Of a stretch of DNA of 64,000 nt, positions 54,033 to 61,781 are shown piece after piece. Within the stretch, counting starts at the first letter, position 1. The number at the start of each line of letters is the position of its first letter. A program made the position numbers and the translations under genes. The notes beneath the pieces are model-generated. The model saw nothing but the letters and a program-made list of their open reading frames with translations, had not been told where the DNA came from and searched no databases. This stretch comes from Roseomonas sp. (GTDB lineage Bacteria > Pseudomonadota > Alphaproteobacteria > Acetobacterales > Acetobacteraceae), in contig JADCGA010000021.1 of assembly GCA_020249265.1 (NCBI GenBank), positions 1 to 64,000 on the forward strand, written 5' to 3'.

Positions 54033-54478
54033 TTACTTGCTCACGATCGGTGCCCAATAACGCTTGAACTCGGATTGCGGCGCCGGCGCCATGGAAGGCC
54101 CCATGCAGCGCAATTCGTGCTTCAGCATATTGGCTCGGCGGCCAGGAGAATCGCGCCAAGTGGCCAATTCCTCGGCGAGATTATCCTGACCAGCAGCGAT
54201 GTTCGCCACCGCCATGCCAGGCACGTCGCGCATTGTCCTGAGCCGCGCGTGCACGCTGCCCTATAGGTCATGGCTCAGCCCATCCTGGTGCGCCACGGCC
54301 TTGGCTTGTTCGGTGACGCGATTCTGCGAGCGCTCATTCACGGCCACCCGCGACCAGCCCCGTTTTCGCTGGGATTCAGAGATCATGGTCTCGGCGCGCG
54401 CGGCTTCGGGCGCTCTGCTGGGCGGGCGTTGGCGCAGGCCGCCAGTGCCAGCGTTGCCAACAGGTCGAGGAACCTCAT
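54033..54478 (-). pseudogene. Broken CAP-domain (SCP/PR-1-like) secreted protein gene
   Basis: Three pieces on the minus strand together make a CAP-family protein. An ATG at 54478 opens a lipoprotein-like signal (MRFLDLLATLALAACA) that runs out of frame before 54386. From 54386 the right frame reads MISESQRKRGWSRVAV and ends LSHDL at a TAG (54263-54261). After it, in the same frame, come GSVHARLRTMRD, VANIAAGQDNLAEELATW and SPGRRANMLKHEL, the CAP signature region. One frameshift and one nonsense codon thus inactivate it. Sequencing error or readthrough could also explain either defect. Confidence 0.75.
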
Positions 54479-54670
54479 ACGCGGGTGTATTCAGCCATTC
54501 GGGAGATTATTGCAAATTTGCCACAGTGGGTGACCGATACGTCACGCACAGGATGCCAGGTCTCATTTAAGGCTGGCATCGGCAGGGAATCATGCTAACG
54601 AAGCGCAGGAAATTCCTGGCCAGATTCGGTCTGCGCGATCGTGGCCTCAAACCCGAGATGAGGAAAAACA

Positions 54671-55753
54671 ATGAGCTTGAAAAAAACCCTTCTGGCCGCT
54701 GCGGCGGTGGTGGCGCTTCCGGTGCTGGCGCAGGCCCAGCCGATCAGCGGGCTTTATCTTGGCGCTGGTGTTGGCGCCAATTGGCAGCAGGACACGACGC
54801 TGAACGGTTCGGTCAATAACACTGCCGGCACCAAGATCGAGAATGAATTCGACATAGGTTATGTGGGCGTGCTGAGCCTCGGCTGGGGCTTCGGTAATGG
54901 TCTGCGGGCGGAAATCGAAGGTAGTTATCGTTCTAATGACGTTAGCGATACCAGGGTGGGCGGCGCGAGCATCAATAATAGAGCAAGCGCCACCGGAACG
55001 GCTGTCAGCTATGGTGTGATGGCAAATGTACTTTATGATTTTGACATTGGTGCCACGCTTGGCGGTATCGTGCCCTATATCGGCGGTGGCATCGGTTATA
55101 TCTGGCATGATTACCAAGACGTCGGTGCTTCTTTCCCGAACGGCGATAAGACCGTCTACAATGGCAACACGGGCGCCTTCGGCTACCAAGCGATTCTTGG
55201 TGCAGCCCTGCCGATTGCGAGCGTGCCGGGTCTTGCTTTGACGGCGGAATATCGCTTCATGGGAACCACCGGGCATGATATCAACGGTACGGTGAACCGG
55301 ACTGGCCAACCTCAGGACCGCGTCAACGCCGACGTTGACAACTTCAACCACTCGTTGCTGATCGGCCTGCGTTATGCCTTCAATGCCGCTCCGGCCAGGC
55401 CGGTTGCCGTTGCGCCGATGGCCGCGGCCCGCACCTTCCTGGTCTTCTTCGACTGGAGCAAGGCTGACCTGACGGATCGCGCCCGCCAGATCATTGGCGA
55501 AGCCGCGTCTTCCCGGGGCGCTGGCGTGACCCGCATTGAAGTGAATGGTTTCACGGACCGTTCTGGCCCGGCCGACTACAACATGCAGCTTTCGATCCGT
55601 CGCGCTAATGCGGTGGCCGCTGAGCTGGTGCGTCGTGGTGTGCCACGGAACGAAATCGTGACCCGCGGCTTCGGCGAAGAAAACAACCTGGTGCCGACGG
55701 CCGATGGCGTGCGTGAGCCGCAGAACCGTCGCGTGGAAATCATCCTGAAGTAA
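54671..55753 (+). CDS. OmpA-like outer membrane protein
   Basis: This 360-residue protein has a signal peptide (MSLKKTLLAAAAVVALPVLAQAQ), then an N-terminal eight-stranded barrel-type region (GLYLGAGVGANWQ, YGVMANVLYDFDIG, YIGGGIGYIW, LTAEYRFMG, LLIGLRYAF). The C-terminal OmpA/MotB peptidoglycan-binding domain begins FLVFFDWSKADLTDRARQII and has VNGFTDRSGPADYNMQLSIR and RGFGEENNLVP. GAGGAAA precedes the ATG. It would anchor the outer membrane to peptidoglycan. About 190 bp upstream contain no strong promoter that I can place. A perfect terminator follows. Confidence 0.95.
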   Translation: MSLKKTLLAAAAVVALPVLAQAQPISGLYLGAGVGANWQQDTTLNGSVNNTAGTKIENEFDIGYVGVLSLGWGFGNGLRAEIEGSYRSNDVSDTRVGGASINNRASATGTAVSYGVMANVLYDFDIGATLGGIVPYIGGGIGYIWHDYQDVGASFPNGDKTVYNGNTGAFGYQAILGAALPIASVPGLALTAEYRFMGTTGHDINGTVNRTGQPQDRVNADVDNFNHSLLIGLRYAFNAAPARPVAVAPMAAARTFLVFFDWSKADLTDRARQIIGEAASSRGAGVTRIEVNGFTDRSGPADYNMQLSIRRANAVAAELVRRGVPRNEIVTRGFGEENNLVPTADGVREPQNRRVEIILK

Positions 55754-55782
55754 TTCAGGAAGGTTCCTCTCGGAAAAGATTG

Positions 55783-55806
55783 GGGGCGCCGCAAGGCGCC
55801 CCTTTT
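55783..55806 (+). terminator. Intrinsic terminator after the OmpA-like gene
   Basis: GGGGCGCC (55783-55790) and GGCGCCCC (55795-55802) form a perfect 8-bp GC stem with a GCAA tetraloop, followed by TTTT. The convergent Bug gene ends at 55833. Confidence 0.93.
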
Positions 55807-55832
55807 CATCTCTGGATGGCGTTAGAGAAGCC

Positions 55833-56798
55833 TCAGCCGGAAAGCCTGATCCCGGTCAGTTCCACCAGCGCCCGCCAGCGTGCCAATTCTGCCTTTTGGA
55901 ATTCTCCGAACGGCGCTGATGCCATAGGCGCGGCAACAAAACCCTGGCCTTGCAGCCGCTCACGCATCGCGGGTTCGGCGAGGATACGCAGCAGCGTGTC
56001 CGAAAGCCGCGTGATGATCTCGGGCGCGGTGCGGGCCGGCGCCCAAAGCCCGAACCAGGCGTCCACGGCAAGATCGGGCGCATTCAATTCTGCAAATGTC
56101 GGCACATCCGGCGCTTCAAGCAGGCGCGCGGGCGCGCCGATGCCAAGCGAACGTAGCCGGCCTTCCCGCACCAAGGAAACGACTTGCGGCCAGGTGGAGA
56201 GGAAGAAATCCACCGTGCCGGCAATGGTATCCGTGGTGGCCTGCGCGCCGCCACGATAAGGCACATGGGTCGCGTCCAACCGCTCTCGCCGGGCGAAGGT
56301 TTCGGCAATCACATGGCTCGCGGAACCCGCGCCGGAAGACGCGTAGGTAACTTTGCCGCCATTGCGTCCCTTCACGGCCAGTTCTGCCAAGGTCTTGGCG
56401 CCGCTGACCGGCACCACCAAAGCGTGATGCACGGTGGCCAGCCTGGCGATGGGCGCGAAATCGGCAATCGGGTCAAAGGGCAGCGAAGGCAGCATGGCAG
56501 CATTCGCCGCATGGGTCTGGTTGTTACCCAGTGCCAGCGTATAGCCATCCGCCGTCGCCTGCGCGACCGCCTGAGTGCCAACAACCGCCGCGCCCCCGGG
56601 CCGATTATCCACCACAAAGGTGCTGCCGGGGATGGCTTCCTGAAGCGCGGCAGAAAGGGTGCGCGCCAGCACATCCGTCGAACCGCCAGGCGGATAGGCC
56701 AGCACAATGCGCACAGGCCGCGAAGGCCAGGCTTGCGCTCGCGCCAGGGCTGGCATGGCCAGCATGGGTGCGGCGAGCAATAGACGACGTTGAAGCAC
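55833..56798 (-). CDS. Bug/TctC-family periplasmic solute-binding protein
   Basis: This 321-residue protein starts at a GTG behind a G-rich stretch and has a signal peptide ending ALARAQA. Family landmarks are VRIVLAYPPGGSTDVLARTL, DNRPGGAAVVGTQAVA and HVPYRGGAQATTDTI. It is the fourth Bug protein in the window, again without membrane subunits, and stands 30 bp downstream of the GST gene on the same strand. Ligand unknown. Confidence 0.92.
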   Translation of the reverse strand: MLQRRLLLAAPMLAMPALARAQAWPSRPVRIVLAYPPGGSTDVLARTLSAALQEAIPGSTFVVDNRPGGAAVVGTQAVAQATADGYTLALGNNQTHAANAAMLPSLPFDPIADFAPIARLATVHHALVVPVSGAKTLAELAVKGRNGGKVTYASSGAGSASHVIAETFARRERLDATHVPYRGGAQATTDTIAGTVDFFLSTWPQVVSLVREGRLRSLGIGAPARLLEAPDVPTFAELNAPDLAVDAWFGLWAPARTAPEIITRLSDTLLRILAEPAMRERLQGQGFVAAPMASAPFGEFQKAELARWRALVELTGIRLSG

Positions 56799-56828
56799 CT
56801 TTCTTCCCCCCGTTCTTGCTATTTGGTG

Positions 56829-57437
56829 TCAGCCTTCGCGCTGCTCGCGCGCGCGCTTCGCCGCCGGGCGCTCCAGGCAACGCGAAAGCCAAGCCTTCGC
56901 CTTCGGAAAGCCAGTGAAGTCATACCCATTCACGAAAGAACCATAGAGCACGGAAGCAAGGTTAACATCCGCGATGGTGAAACCATTGCCCACCAGATAA
57001 TCCCGTGCCGCGAGTTCCGATTCCAACACTGCCAGCCGCTGATCGGTCGCTTCCTTGCCAAGGGCGGCTTCCGCCGGAATGCGATCCGCGGGCGGGCGGA
57101 GGAAGGCATTATAGGCCCAGCGCATGACATGCGGTTCAATTTCCGTCGCCGCCCAAAGCGTCCATTGCAGCACGCGCGATGCGTCGTCACCGGTAGGCAT
57201 CAAGGGCGCACCCACCTTGCCCGCGATATGCAGATTGATCGCCAGGCTTTCGAACAGCACCAGATCGCCATCTTCCAAGGCGGGGATCTTGTTGTTCGGG
57301 TTGATCGGAAGCGGGCGTTCCAACTTGAAGCCGGGTACGACGCCAATAGGGATGACTTCATAAGCAAGCCCCGCTTCCTCGGCGGCCCAGATGCAGCGAA
57401 AGGCGCGGGACCGCGCGATGCCATGGATTTTGAGCAT
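56829..57437 (-). CDS. Glutathione S-transferase family protein
   Basis: The ATG at 57437 (MLKIHGIARSRAFRCIWAAEE) gives 202 residues with the N-terminal thioredoxin-like half (Ser in ARSRAFRC as likely active residue, NPNNKIPALEDGDLVLFESLAIN for glutathione binding) and a helical C-terminal half with DYLVGNGFTIADVNLASVL. It follows the ETF-QO gene by 29 bp. Substrate unknown. Confidence 0.88.
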   Translation of the reverse strand: MLKIHGIARSRAFRCIWAAEEAGLAYEVIPIGVVPGFKLERPLPINPNNKIPALEDGDLVLFESLAINLHIAGKVGAPLMPTGDDASRVLQWTLWAATEIEPHVMRWAYNAFLRPPADRIPAEAALGKEATDQRLAVLESELAARDYLVGNGFTIADVNLASVLYGSFVNGYDFTGFPKAKAWLSRCLERPAAKRAREQREG

Positions 57438-57466
57438 AAGGTTTTGCCTGTCCTGATCTGGTGTTT

Positions 57467-59095
57467 TCACATGCCGCCAATGTAATTCGGCCCGCCGCTA
57501 CCTTCCGGCGTGCACCAATCAATATTCTGCGTCGGGTCCTTGATGTCGCAGGTTTTGCAATGCACGCAATTCTGCGCATTGATCACCAGACGCGGCTTGC
57601 CTTCTTCCACGCCCACAGCCTCATAAACCCCGGCGGGGCAGTAACGGCTTTCGGGGCTGGCGAAGATTTCATAATTCACACCCTGCCAAAGGGCTGGGTC
57701 GCGCAGCTTTAAATGCGCGGGCTGGTCTTCTTCGTGATTGGTATTCGCCAGGAACACGGAAGAAAGCCGATCGAAGGAATAAACCCCATCCGGCTTGGGA
57801 TAGGTGATTTTCGGTGCCTCCGATCCCTTTTTCAGCACGGCGTGATCTTCGTGATGCGTGAAGGTCCAGGGTGATTTGCCGCGCGTGATATAGGTTTCAA
57901 TCGCGGCATTGATCATGCCGCCCCAGAAGCCGAATTTCGCAAAGCCCGGGCGGATATTCCGCACCGCCTGCAATTCCGGCCAAATCCAGGAATGGCGAAG
58001 CATTTCCGGGTAAGCGTTCAGCACCGGCGCGCGATTTTCAGAAGCACATGCTGCCGCCAGCGCTTCCGCTGCAACCATGCCTGATTTCATCGCCGTATGC
58101 GTGCCTTTGATTTTCGGCACATTCAGGAAGCCCGCCGAATCACCAATGATGGCACCGCCCGGGAAAACCAGTTTGGGGATCGCCTGATAGCCGCCCTCAT
58201 TCAGGGCGCGCGCGCCATAGGCAATGCGCTTGCCGCCTTCCAGCATGGCACGCACCGCCGGGTGCTGCTTGAAGCGCTGAAATTCCTCGAAAGGGGAAAG
58301 CCAGGGATTTTGGTAGTCAAGCCCAACAACAAAGCCGATGCTGACCAGATTATCGCCGAGCATGTACAGCCAGGAACCACCATAAGTATCGGTCTGCAAT
58401 GGCCAACCGACGCTATGCCAGATCAGGCCCGGCTGATGTTTCTCTTTCGGGATCTCCCACAATTCCTTGATGCCAAGCCCAAAGGTCTGTGGTGCCGCAT
58501 CATCGCGCAGATTGAAGGTCTCAAAAAGCTTCTTCGTGAGCGACCCACGGCAGCCTTCCGCAAATAGCGTGTAACTCGCCCGCAGTTCCATGCCCGGCTG
58601 GTAATTCGGCCCCTTTTCGCCATCCTTGCCGATGCCCATCACGCCAGCGACCACGCCGCGCACCTGGCCATCTTCAATGATCGTCTCGGATGCCGCGAAG
58701 CCAGGATAAATTTCAACGCCAAGCGCCTCAGCCTTCGCGCCCAGCCAACGGCAGACATTGCCAAGCGAGATAATGTAATTGCCGTGATTATTCATGGCCG
58801 GCGGGGTCGGCAGCTTGAAGGCCTTGGTTTCCGTCAGGAACATGAAGCGGTCATCACCGGCGGGGGTCGCGAGTGACGGCGGATCATCGCGCCAATCGGG
58901 GATCAACTCATCCAAGGCGCGCGGTTCCAAGACGGCGCCGGAGAGGATATGCGCGCCGATCTCGCTGCCCTTTTCAATCAGGCAGACGCCAAGATCGGGC
59001 GCGAGTTGTTTAAGGCGGATCGCCGCGGCCAGGCCCGAAGGCCCGCCCCCCACGATAAGCACATCAAATTCCATCGCTTCCCGTTCTTCGGACAT
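57467..59095 (-). CDS. Electron transfer flavoprotein-ubiquinone oxidoreductase
   Basis: This 542-residue membrane-associated enzyme passes electrons from ETF to ubiquinone. The ATG at 59095 is preferred to a GTG one codon earlier. FAD binding is FDVLIVGGGPSGLAAAIRL; the ubiquinone region includes GGYQAIPKLVFPGGAIIGDSAGFLN; the 4Fe-4S cluster cysteines are in NCVHCKTCDIKDP and WCTPEGSGGPNY at the C-terminus. It would accept electrons from acyl-CoA dehydrogenases such as the GcdH encoded at 36246. Confidence 0.96.
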   Translation of the reverse strand: MSEEREAMEFDVLIVGGGPSGLAAAIRLKQLAPDLGVCLIEKGSEIGAHILSGAVLEPRALDELIPDWRDDPPSLATPAGDDRFMFLTETKAFKLPTPPAMNNHGNYIISLGNVCRWLGAKAEALGVEIYPGFAASETIIEDGQVRGVVAGVMGIGKDGEKGPNYQPGMELRASYTLFAEGCRGSLTKKLFETFNLRDDAAPQTFGLGIKELWEIPKEKHQPGLIWHSVGWPLQTDTYGGSWLYMLGDNLVSIGFVVGLDYQNPWLSPFEEFQRFKQHPAVRAMLEGGKRIAYGARALNEGGYQAIPKLVFPGGAIIGDSAGFLNVPKIKGTHTAMKSGMVAAEALAAACASENRAPVLNAYPEMLRHSWIWPELQAVRNIRPGFAKFGFWGGMINAAIETYITRGKSPWTFTHHEDHAVLKKGSEAPKITYPKPDGVYSFDRLSSVFLANTNHEEDQPAHLKLRDPALWQGVNYEIFASPESRYCPAGVYEAVGVEEGKPRLVINAQNCVHCKTCDIKDPTQNIDWCTPEGSGGPNYIGGM

Positions 59096-59173
59096 CACGC
59101 CACGCCTTTCGCCTTCAAGAATTCACTCATGTAGCGAAGCCGTGGGTTGCGCGGAACCCCGCACCGGGCCGAT

Positions 59174-59995
59174 ATGTGGGACATGGAGCAGGAGAGACCC
59201 GCCCTGGCCGCCGCCCTGGCACTGCAATGCGACTGGGGCGCGGATGAGGCGCTGATGGAAAGCCCCGCGGATCGCCTGGCGGCGCGGGAGGAGCCTGCGC
59301 GTGCGCCGGAAGCCGCCCGCCTTGCGGCGGAACCAGCCCCGCGCCCCATCCGCGCCGCGCCCGTTGCGCTGGCCACTGCGCCCCCTGCCATCTCGCGGGC
59401 CGAAGCCCTGGCCGCAGCCGCGCCCGATCTGGCAGCGCTGAAGGCGGCGATTGCCGGTTTTGATGCCTCGCCCTTGCGGGAAACCGCGACCAACCTAGTC
59501 TTTGGCGAAGGCATCACCGCTTCCGGCCTGATGCTGATTGGGGAGGCGCCGGGGGCGGATGAAGACCGCGCCGGGCGGCCCTTTGTGGGTGCCTCAGGCC
59601 AATTGCTGGATCGGATGTTCGCCTCGGTCGGGCTCTCGCGGGAGATTAATTTCTACATCACCAATATCCTGCCCTGGAGGCCACCGGGGAATCGCACCCC
59701 AACCGATGCGGAAGTGGCGCTGTTCCTGCCCTTCCTGCGCCGCCAGGTGGCGCTGATTCGCCCGAAGCGGCTGGTGCTGGTGGGCGGTGTCGCGGCCAAG
59801 GGGCTGATCGGCGGGAAGGAAGGCATCACGCGCCTGCGCGGCCGCTGGCATGAGGTGGAGATCGCGGGCCTTGGCCGCATCCCCGCCTTGCCGACGCTCC
59901 ACCCCGCCTATCTGCTGCGGAGCCCAGCTTCCAAGCGGGAAGCCTGGGCGGATTTGCTGCTGCTGCGGCGCACGCTGGATCAGGCATCGGGATAG
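59174..59995 (+). CDS. Family 4-like uracil-DNA glycosylase lacking Fe-S cysteines
   Basis: Starting at the ATG at 59174 (59183 is an alternative), this 273-residue protein has an Ala/Pro-rich N-terminal extension and then the UDG core: [24 protein letters not shown] (motif A with GEAPG), [17 protein letters not shown], and [13 protein letters not shown] (motif B). The four cysteines that bind 4Fe-4S in family 4 enzymes are absent; where they would be, it has PWRPPGNR and LFLPFL. Only one Cys is present, near the N-terminus. It would excise uracil from DNA. It is divergent from ETF-QO. Confidence 0.85.
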   Translation: MWDMEQERPALAAALALQCDWGADEALMESPADRLAAREEPARAPEAARLAAEPAPRPIRAAPVALATAPPAISRAEALAAAAPDLAALKAAIAGFDASPLRETATNLVFGEGITASGLMLIGEAPGADEDRAGRPFVGASGQLLDRMFASVGLSREINFYITNILPWRPPGNRTPTDAEVALFLPFLRRQVALIRPKRLVLVGGVAAKGLIGGKEGITRLRGRWHEVEIAGLGRIPALPTLHPAYLLRSPASKREAWADLLLLRRTLDQASG

Positions 59996-60001
59996 GTCCC
60001 G

Positions 60002-60742
60002 ATGGCGGAATTCCTCGCCAATTGCCTGCATGGGCTGGAAGCGCTTGGCCCGGGCGGGCTTTGGGCGGTGATGGGCGCGCTATTCTTGGCCGGGCTGGTG
60101 GGCGGGGCCACCCATTGCGCCGCCATGTGTGGACCTTTTGTATTGGCCCAAGCCGCCGCCATGGCGGATCGCACGGCCATTGGGGGCAGGGTGCAGCGGC
60201 TTTCGGGCGCCGCGCTGCTGCCCTATCACGCGGGGCGGAGCTTGGGTTATGGGCTACTCGGCGCTTTGGCGGGCGGCGTGGTGGGCGCGGTCAGCCTTGG
60301 CACCGGCTGGCGGCTGGTTCTGGCGGGGATGCTGGCGCTGGCTTCGCTGCTGATGTTCGCGCAGGCTTCAACGCGCATCGCGGCGTTGCTGCCGCGCCTG
60401 GCTGCGCCCCGCCTGCCGGGTGTGTTGGAAGCACGGCTTGGCCCGCTGCTGGCGGCACCCACTGGGCTGCGCGGCGTGGCGCTGGGCGTGCTGCTCTCGG
60501 CGCTGCCATGCGGCTTGCTCTATGGCGCTTTGGCCGGTGCGGCGGCGACGGGCAGCGCTTTGGGTGGCGCCTTGGCGATGCTGAGCTTCGTGGCCGGCAC
60601 CATCCCCGCACTGATCGGCGTGGCGTTGCTTGGGCGGTTTTTCGGCAAGGGCCATGGGCGCGGCATGGCCTGGGCGCGGGCGGCGCTATTCACGCTGAAT
60701 GGGGCGGTGCTGGCGGGGATGGCGGTGAGGATGCTGGGGTGA
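60002..60742 (+). CDS. TauE/SafE-family inner-membrane protein (COG2836 type)
   Basis: This 246-residue protein has about six predicted spans and the GGATHCAAMCGPFVLAQ motif in TM1, the HCxxMCGP pattern of the COG2836 branch linked to cytochrome oxidase and copper handling. PCGLLYGALAGAAATG in the second half has another Cys-Gly pair. It is 6 bp downstream of the UDG gene. Its stop codon abuts the stop of the convergent RES gene as TGATCA. Role unproven. Confidence 0.8.
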   Translation: MAEFLANCLHGLEALGPGGLWAVMGALFLAGLVGGATHCAAMCGPFVLAQAAAMADRTAIGGRVQRLSGAALLPYHAGRSLGYGLLGALAGGVVGAVSLGTGWRLVLAGMLALASLLMFAQASTRIAALLPRLAAPRLPGVLEARLGPLLAAPTGLRGVALGVLLSALPCGLLYGALAGAAATGSALGGALAMLSFVAGTIPALIGVALLGRFFGKGHGRGMAWARAALFTLNGAVLAGMAVRMLG

Positions 60743-61261
60743 TCAGCGCCTACGCGGCCTTCGTGCTGGTGGCTTAGATGCGTTCTCGAACAACCGGCTG
60801 TCCCACCATACCGGCTGATGCAGCCCATGCGTCACGCGGGGAAATTCCGGGTGGGCATCATTGATCAGGATATTGTTTTCAGTCCGCGCGACAAGGGAAG
60901 GCACGATCAGGATCAATGATCGCTTGGCGCGTTGCCATGCTTCGCCATAGGCCTTCGCCACCAGGTAATCCGCCGCATCCCAACCCGGATGATGGGCAGG
61001 CGAAAACACCTCATAGGACACCCCGGCGGGGATGGTGATTTCGATCCAGTGCTGATGGGGCGGCACGCGGCCATTGCCATGGGCCAGCTTTTCCAGCATC
61101 GCGGTGCTGTAATTGGCGCTGGCGTAAATGACAGGGCTGGCAGCGGTATTCCAGCGCCCCGGAAAAAGCCGTGCGCCGGTGGAATCGAAAATCGGGTAGG
61201 CGCCGGTGGGATCGCCGATGCGATAGGCTTTAAGGGTGCGGTCCAGCTTCTGCGGCGTCAC
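60743..61261 (-). CDS. RES-domain toxin (NAD+-degrading family)
   Basis: This 172-residue protein shows the RES fold: AYRIGD near the N-terminus, GARLFPGRWNTAASPVIYASANYSTAMLEKL in pieces with the conserved Arg, Glu and Ser, and VARTENNILINDAHPEF near the C-terminus. Characterised members of the family (such as MbcT and Res) hydrolyse or phosphorolyse NAD+. Its start overlaps the upstream antitoxin gene (ATGA), the standard order of res-xre modules with the antitoxin first. Confidence 0.9.
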   Translation of the reverse strand: MTPQKLDRTLKAYRIGDPTGAYPIFDSTGARLFPGRWNTAASPVIYASANYSTAMLEKLAHGNGRVPPHQHWIEITIPAGVSYEVFSPAHHPGWDAADYLVAKAYGEAWQRAKRSLILIVPSLVARTENNILINDAHPEFPRVTHGLHQPVWWDSRLFENASKPPARRPRRR

Positions 61262-61728
61262 GCCGCGCTGCCATGGATCAGCCGCCCAAGGATGCCTTCC
61301 ACCACCGGGCGGCCCAATTCGCTTTCCAGCACAACATCAATGGGCGCACGGCCTTCCAGCATGGGGTGGGTTTCAAACATGAAGCGACGCGCTTCGGCTT
61401 CCGATCCCCAAGCCTCCAAAGCCAAGCCCCAAACCGCCGCAAGCCGTGCCAGCCTTGCCCCTTCGGCTGCGGAAAGCCGCGCTTCTGCGCTGCGCTTGGC
61501 GTTGGCATGGGCGCGCCGCCGCCGCATCAGCGTGGGGCGCGAGACCAGGCGATAAACGAAGCTTCTATCCCCCGGCGCCAGGCTATGCGCCACGCGGTCC
61601 AAGGCTGCGAGTGACAAGCCAGTTTCCACCGCCGCCATCAGTGGCATTGGCCCAGCGGCGCCAAGGCCAAGCAGGCGAGAGAGGGTCTGCGCCTGACTGC
61701 GCGGCGCGGGTGGCGGGATGGCGTTCAT
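61258..61728 (-). CDS. Xre/MbcA/ParS-type antitoxin
   Basis: This 156-residue protein has a Pro-rich N-terminus, a basic helical region (RLVSRPTLMRRRRAHANAKR) of Xre-like type that could bind DNA, and the C-terminal MbcA/ParS toxin-binding domain: AEARRFMFETHPMLEGRAPIDVVLESELGRPVVEGILGRLIHG in its parts. The toxin-binding tail is followed directly by the RES gene, and the stop overlaps its start. It probably represses its own promoter, as in related systems. Confidence 0.88.
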   Translation of the reverse strand: MNAIPPPAPRSQAQTLSRLLGLGAAGPMPLMAAVETGLSLAALDRVAHSLAPGDRSFVYRLVSRPTLMRRRRAHANAKRSAEARLSAAEGARLARLAAVWGLALEAWGSEAEARRFMFETHPMLEGRAPIDVVLESELGRPVVEGILGRLIHGSAA

Positions 61729-61737
61729 CTGAGACAG

Positions 61738-61766
61738 AAACTAGGATCGTGTGAGCAAAAGTGCAA
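61738..61766 (-). promoter_or_regulatory. Candidate promoter of the Xre-RES operon
   Basis: On the minus strand TTGCAC (61766-61761) and TAGTTT (61743-61738) are separated by 17 bp. The predicted transcription start would lie only a few bases before the ATG at 61728, and no Shine-Dalgarno is seen, so translation may be nearly leaderless. The spacer holds an imperfect palindrome that might be an antitoxin operator. Confidence 0.4.
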
Positions 61767-61781
61767 GAAAAATCGCCCCCC

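Noticed and set aside
54199-54570. Plus-strand open frames opposite the CAP pseudogene
   Set aside because: The minus strand carries the recognisable CAP pieces; the plus-strand translations have no family features.
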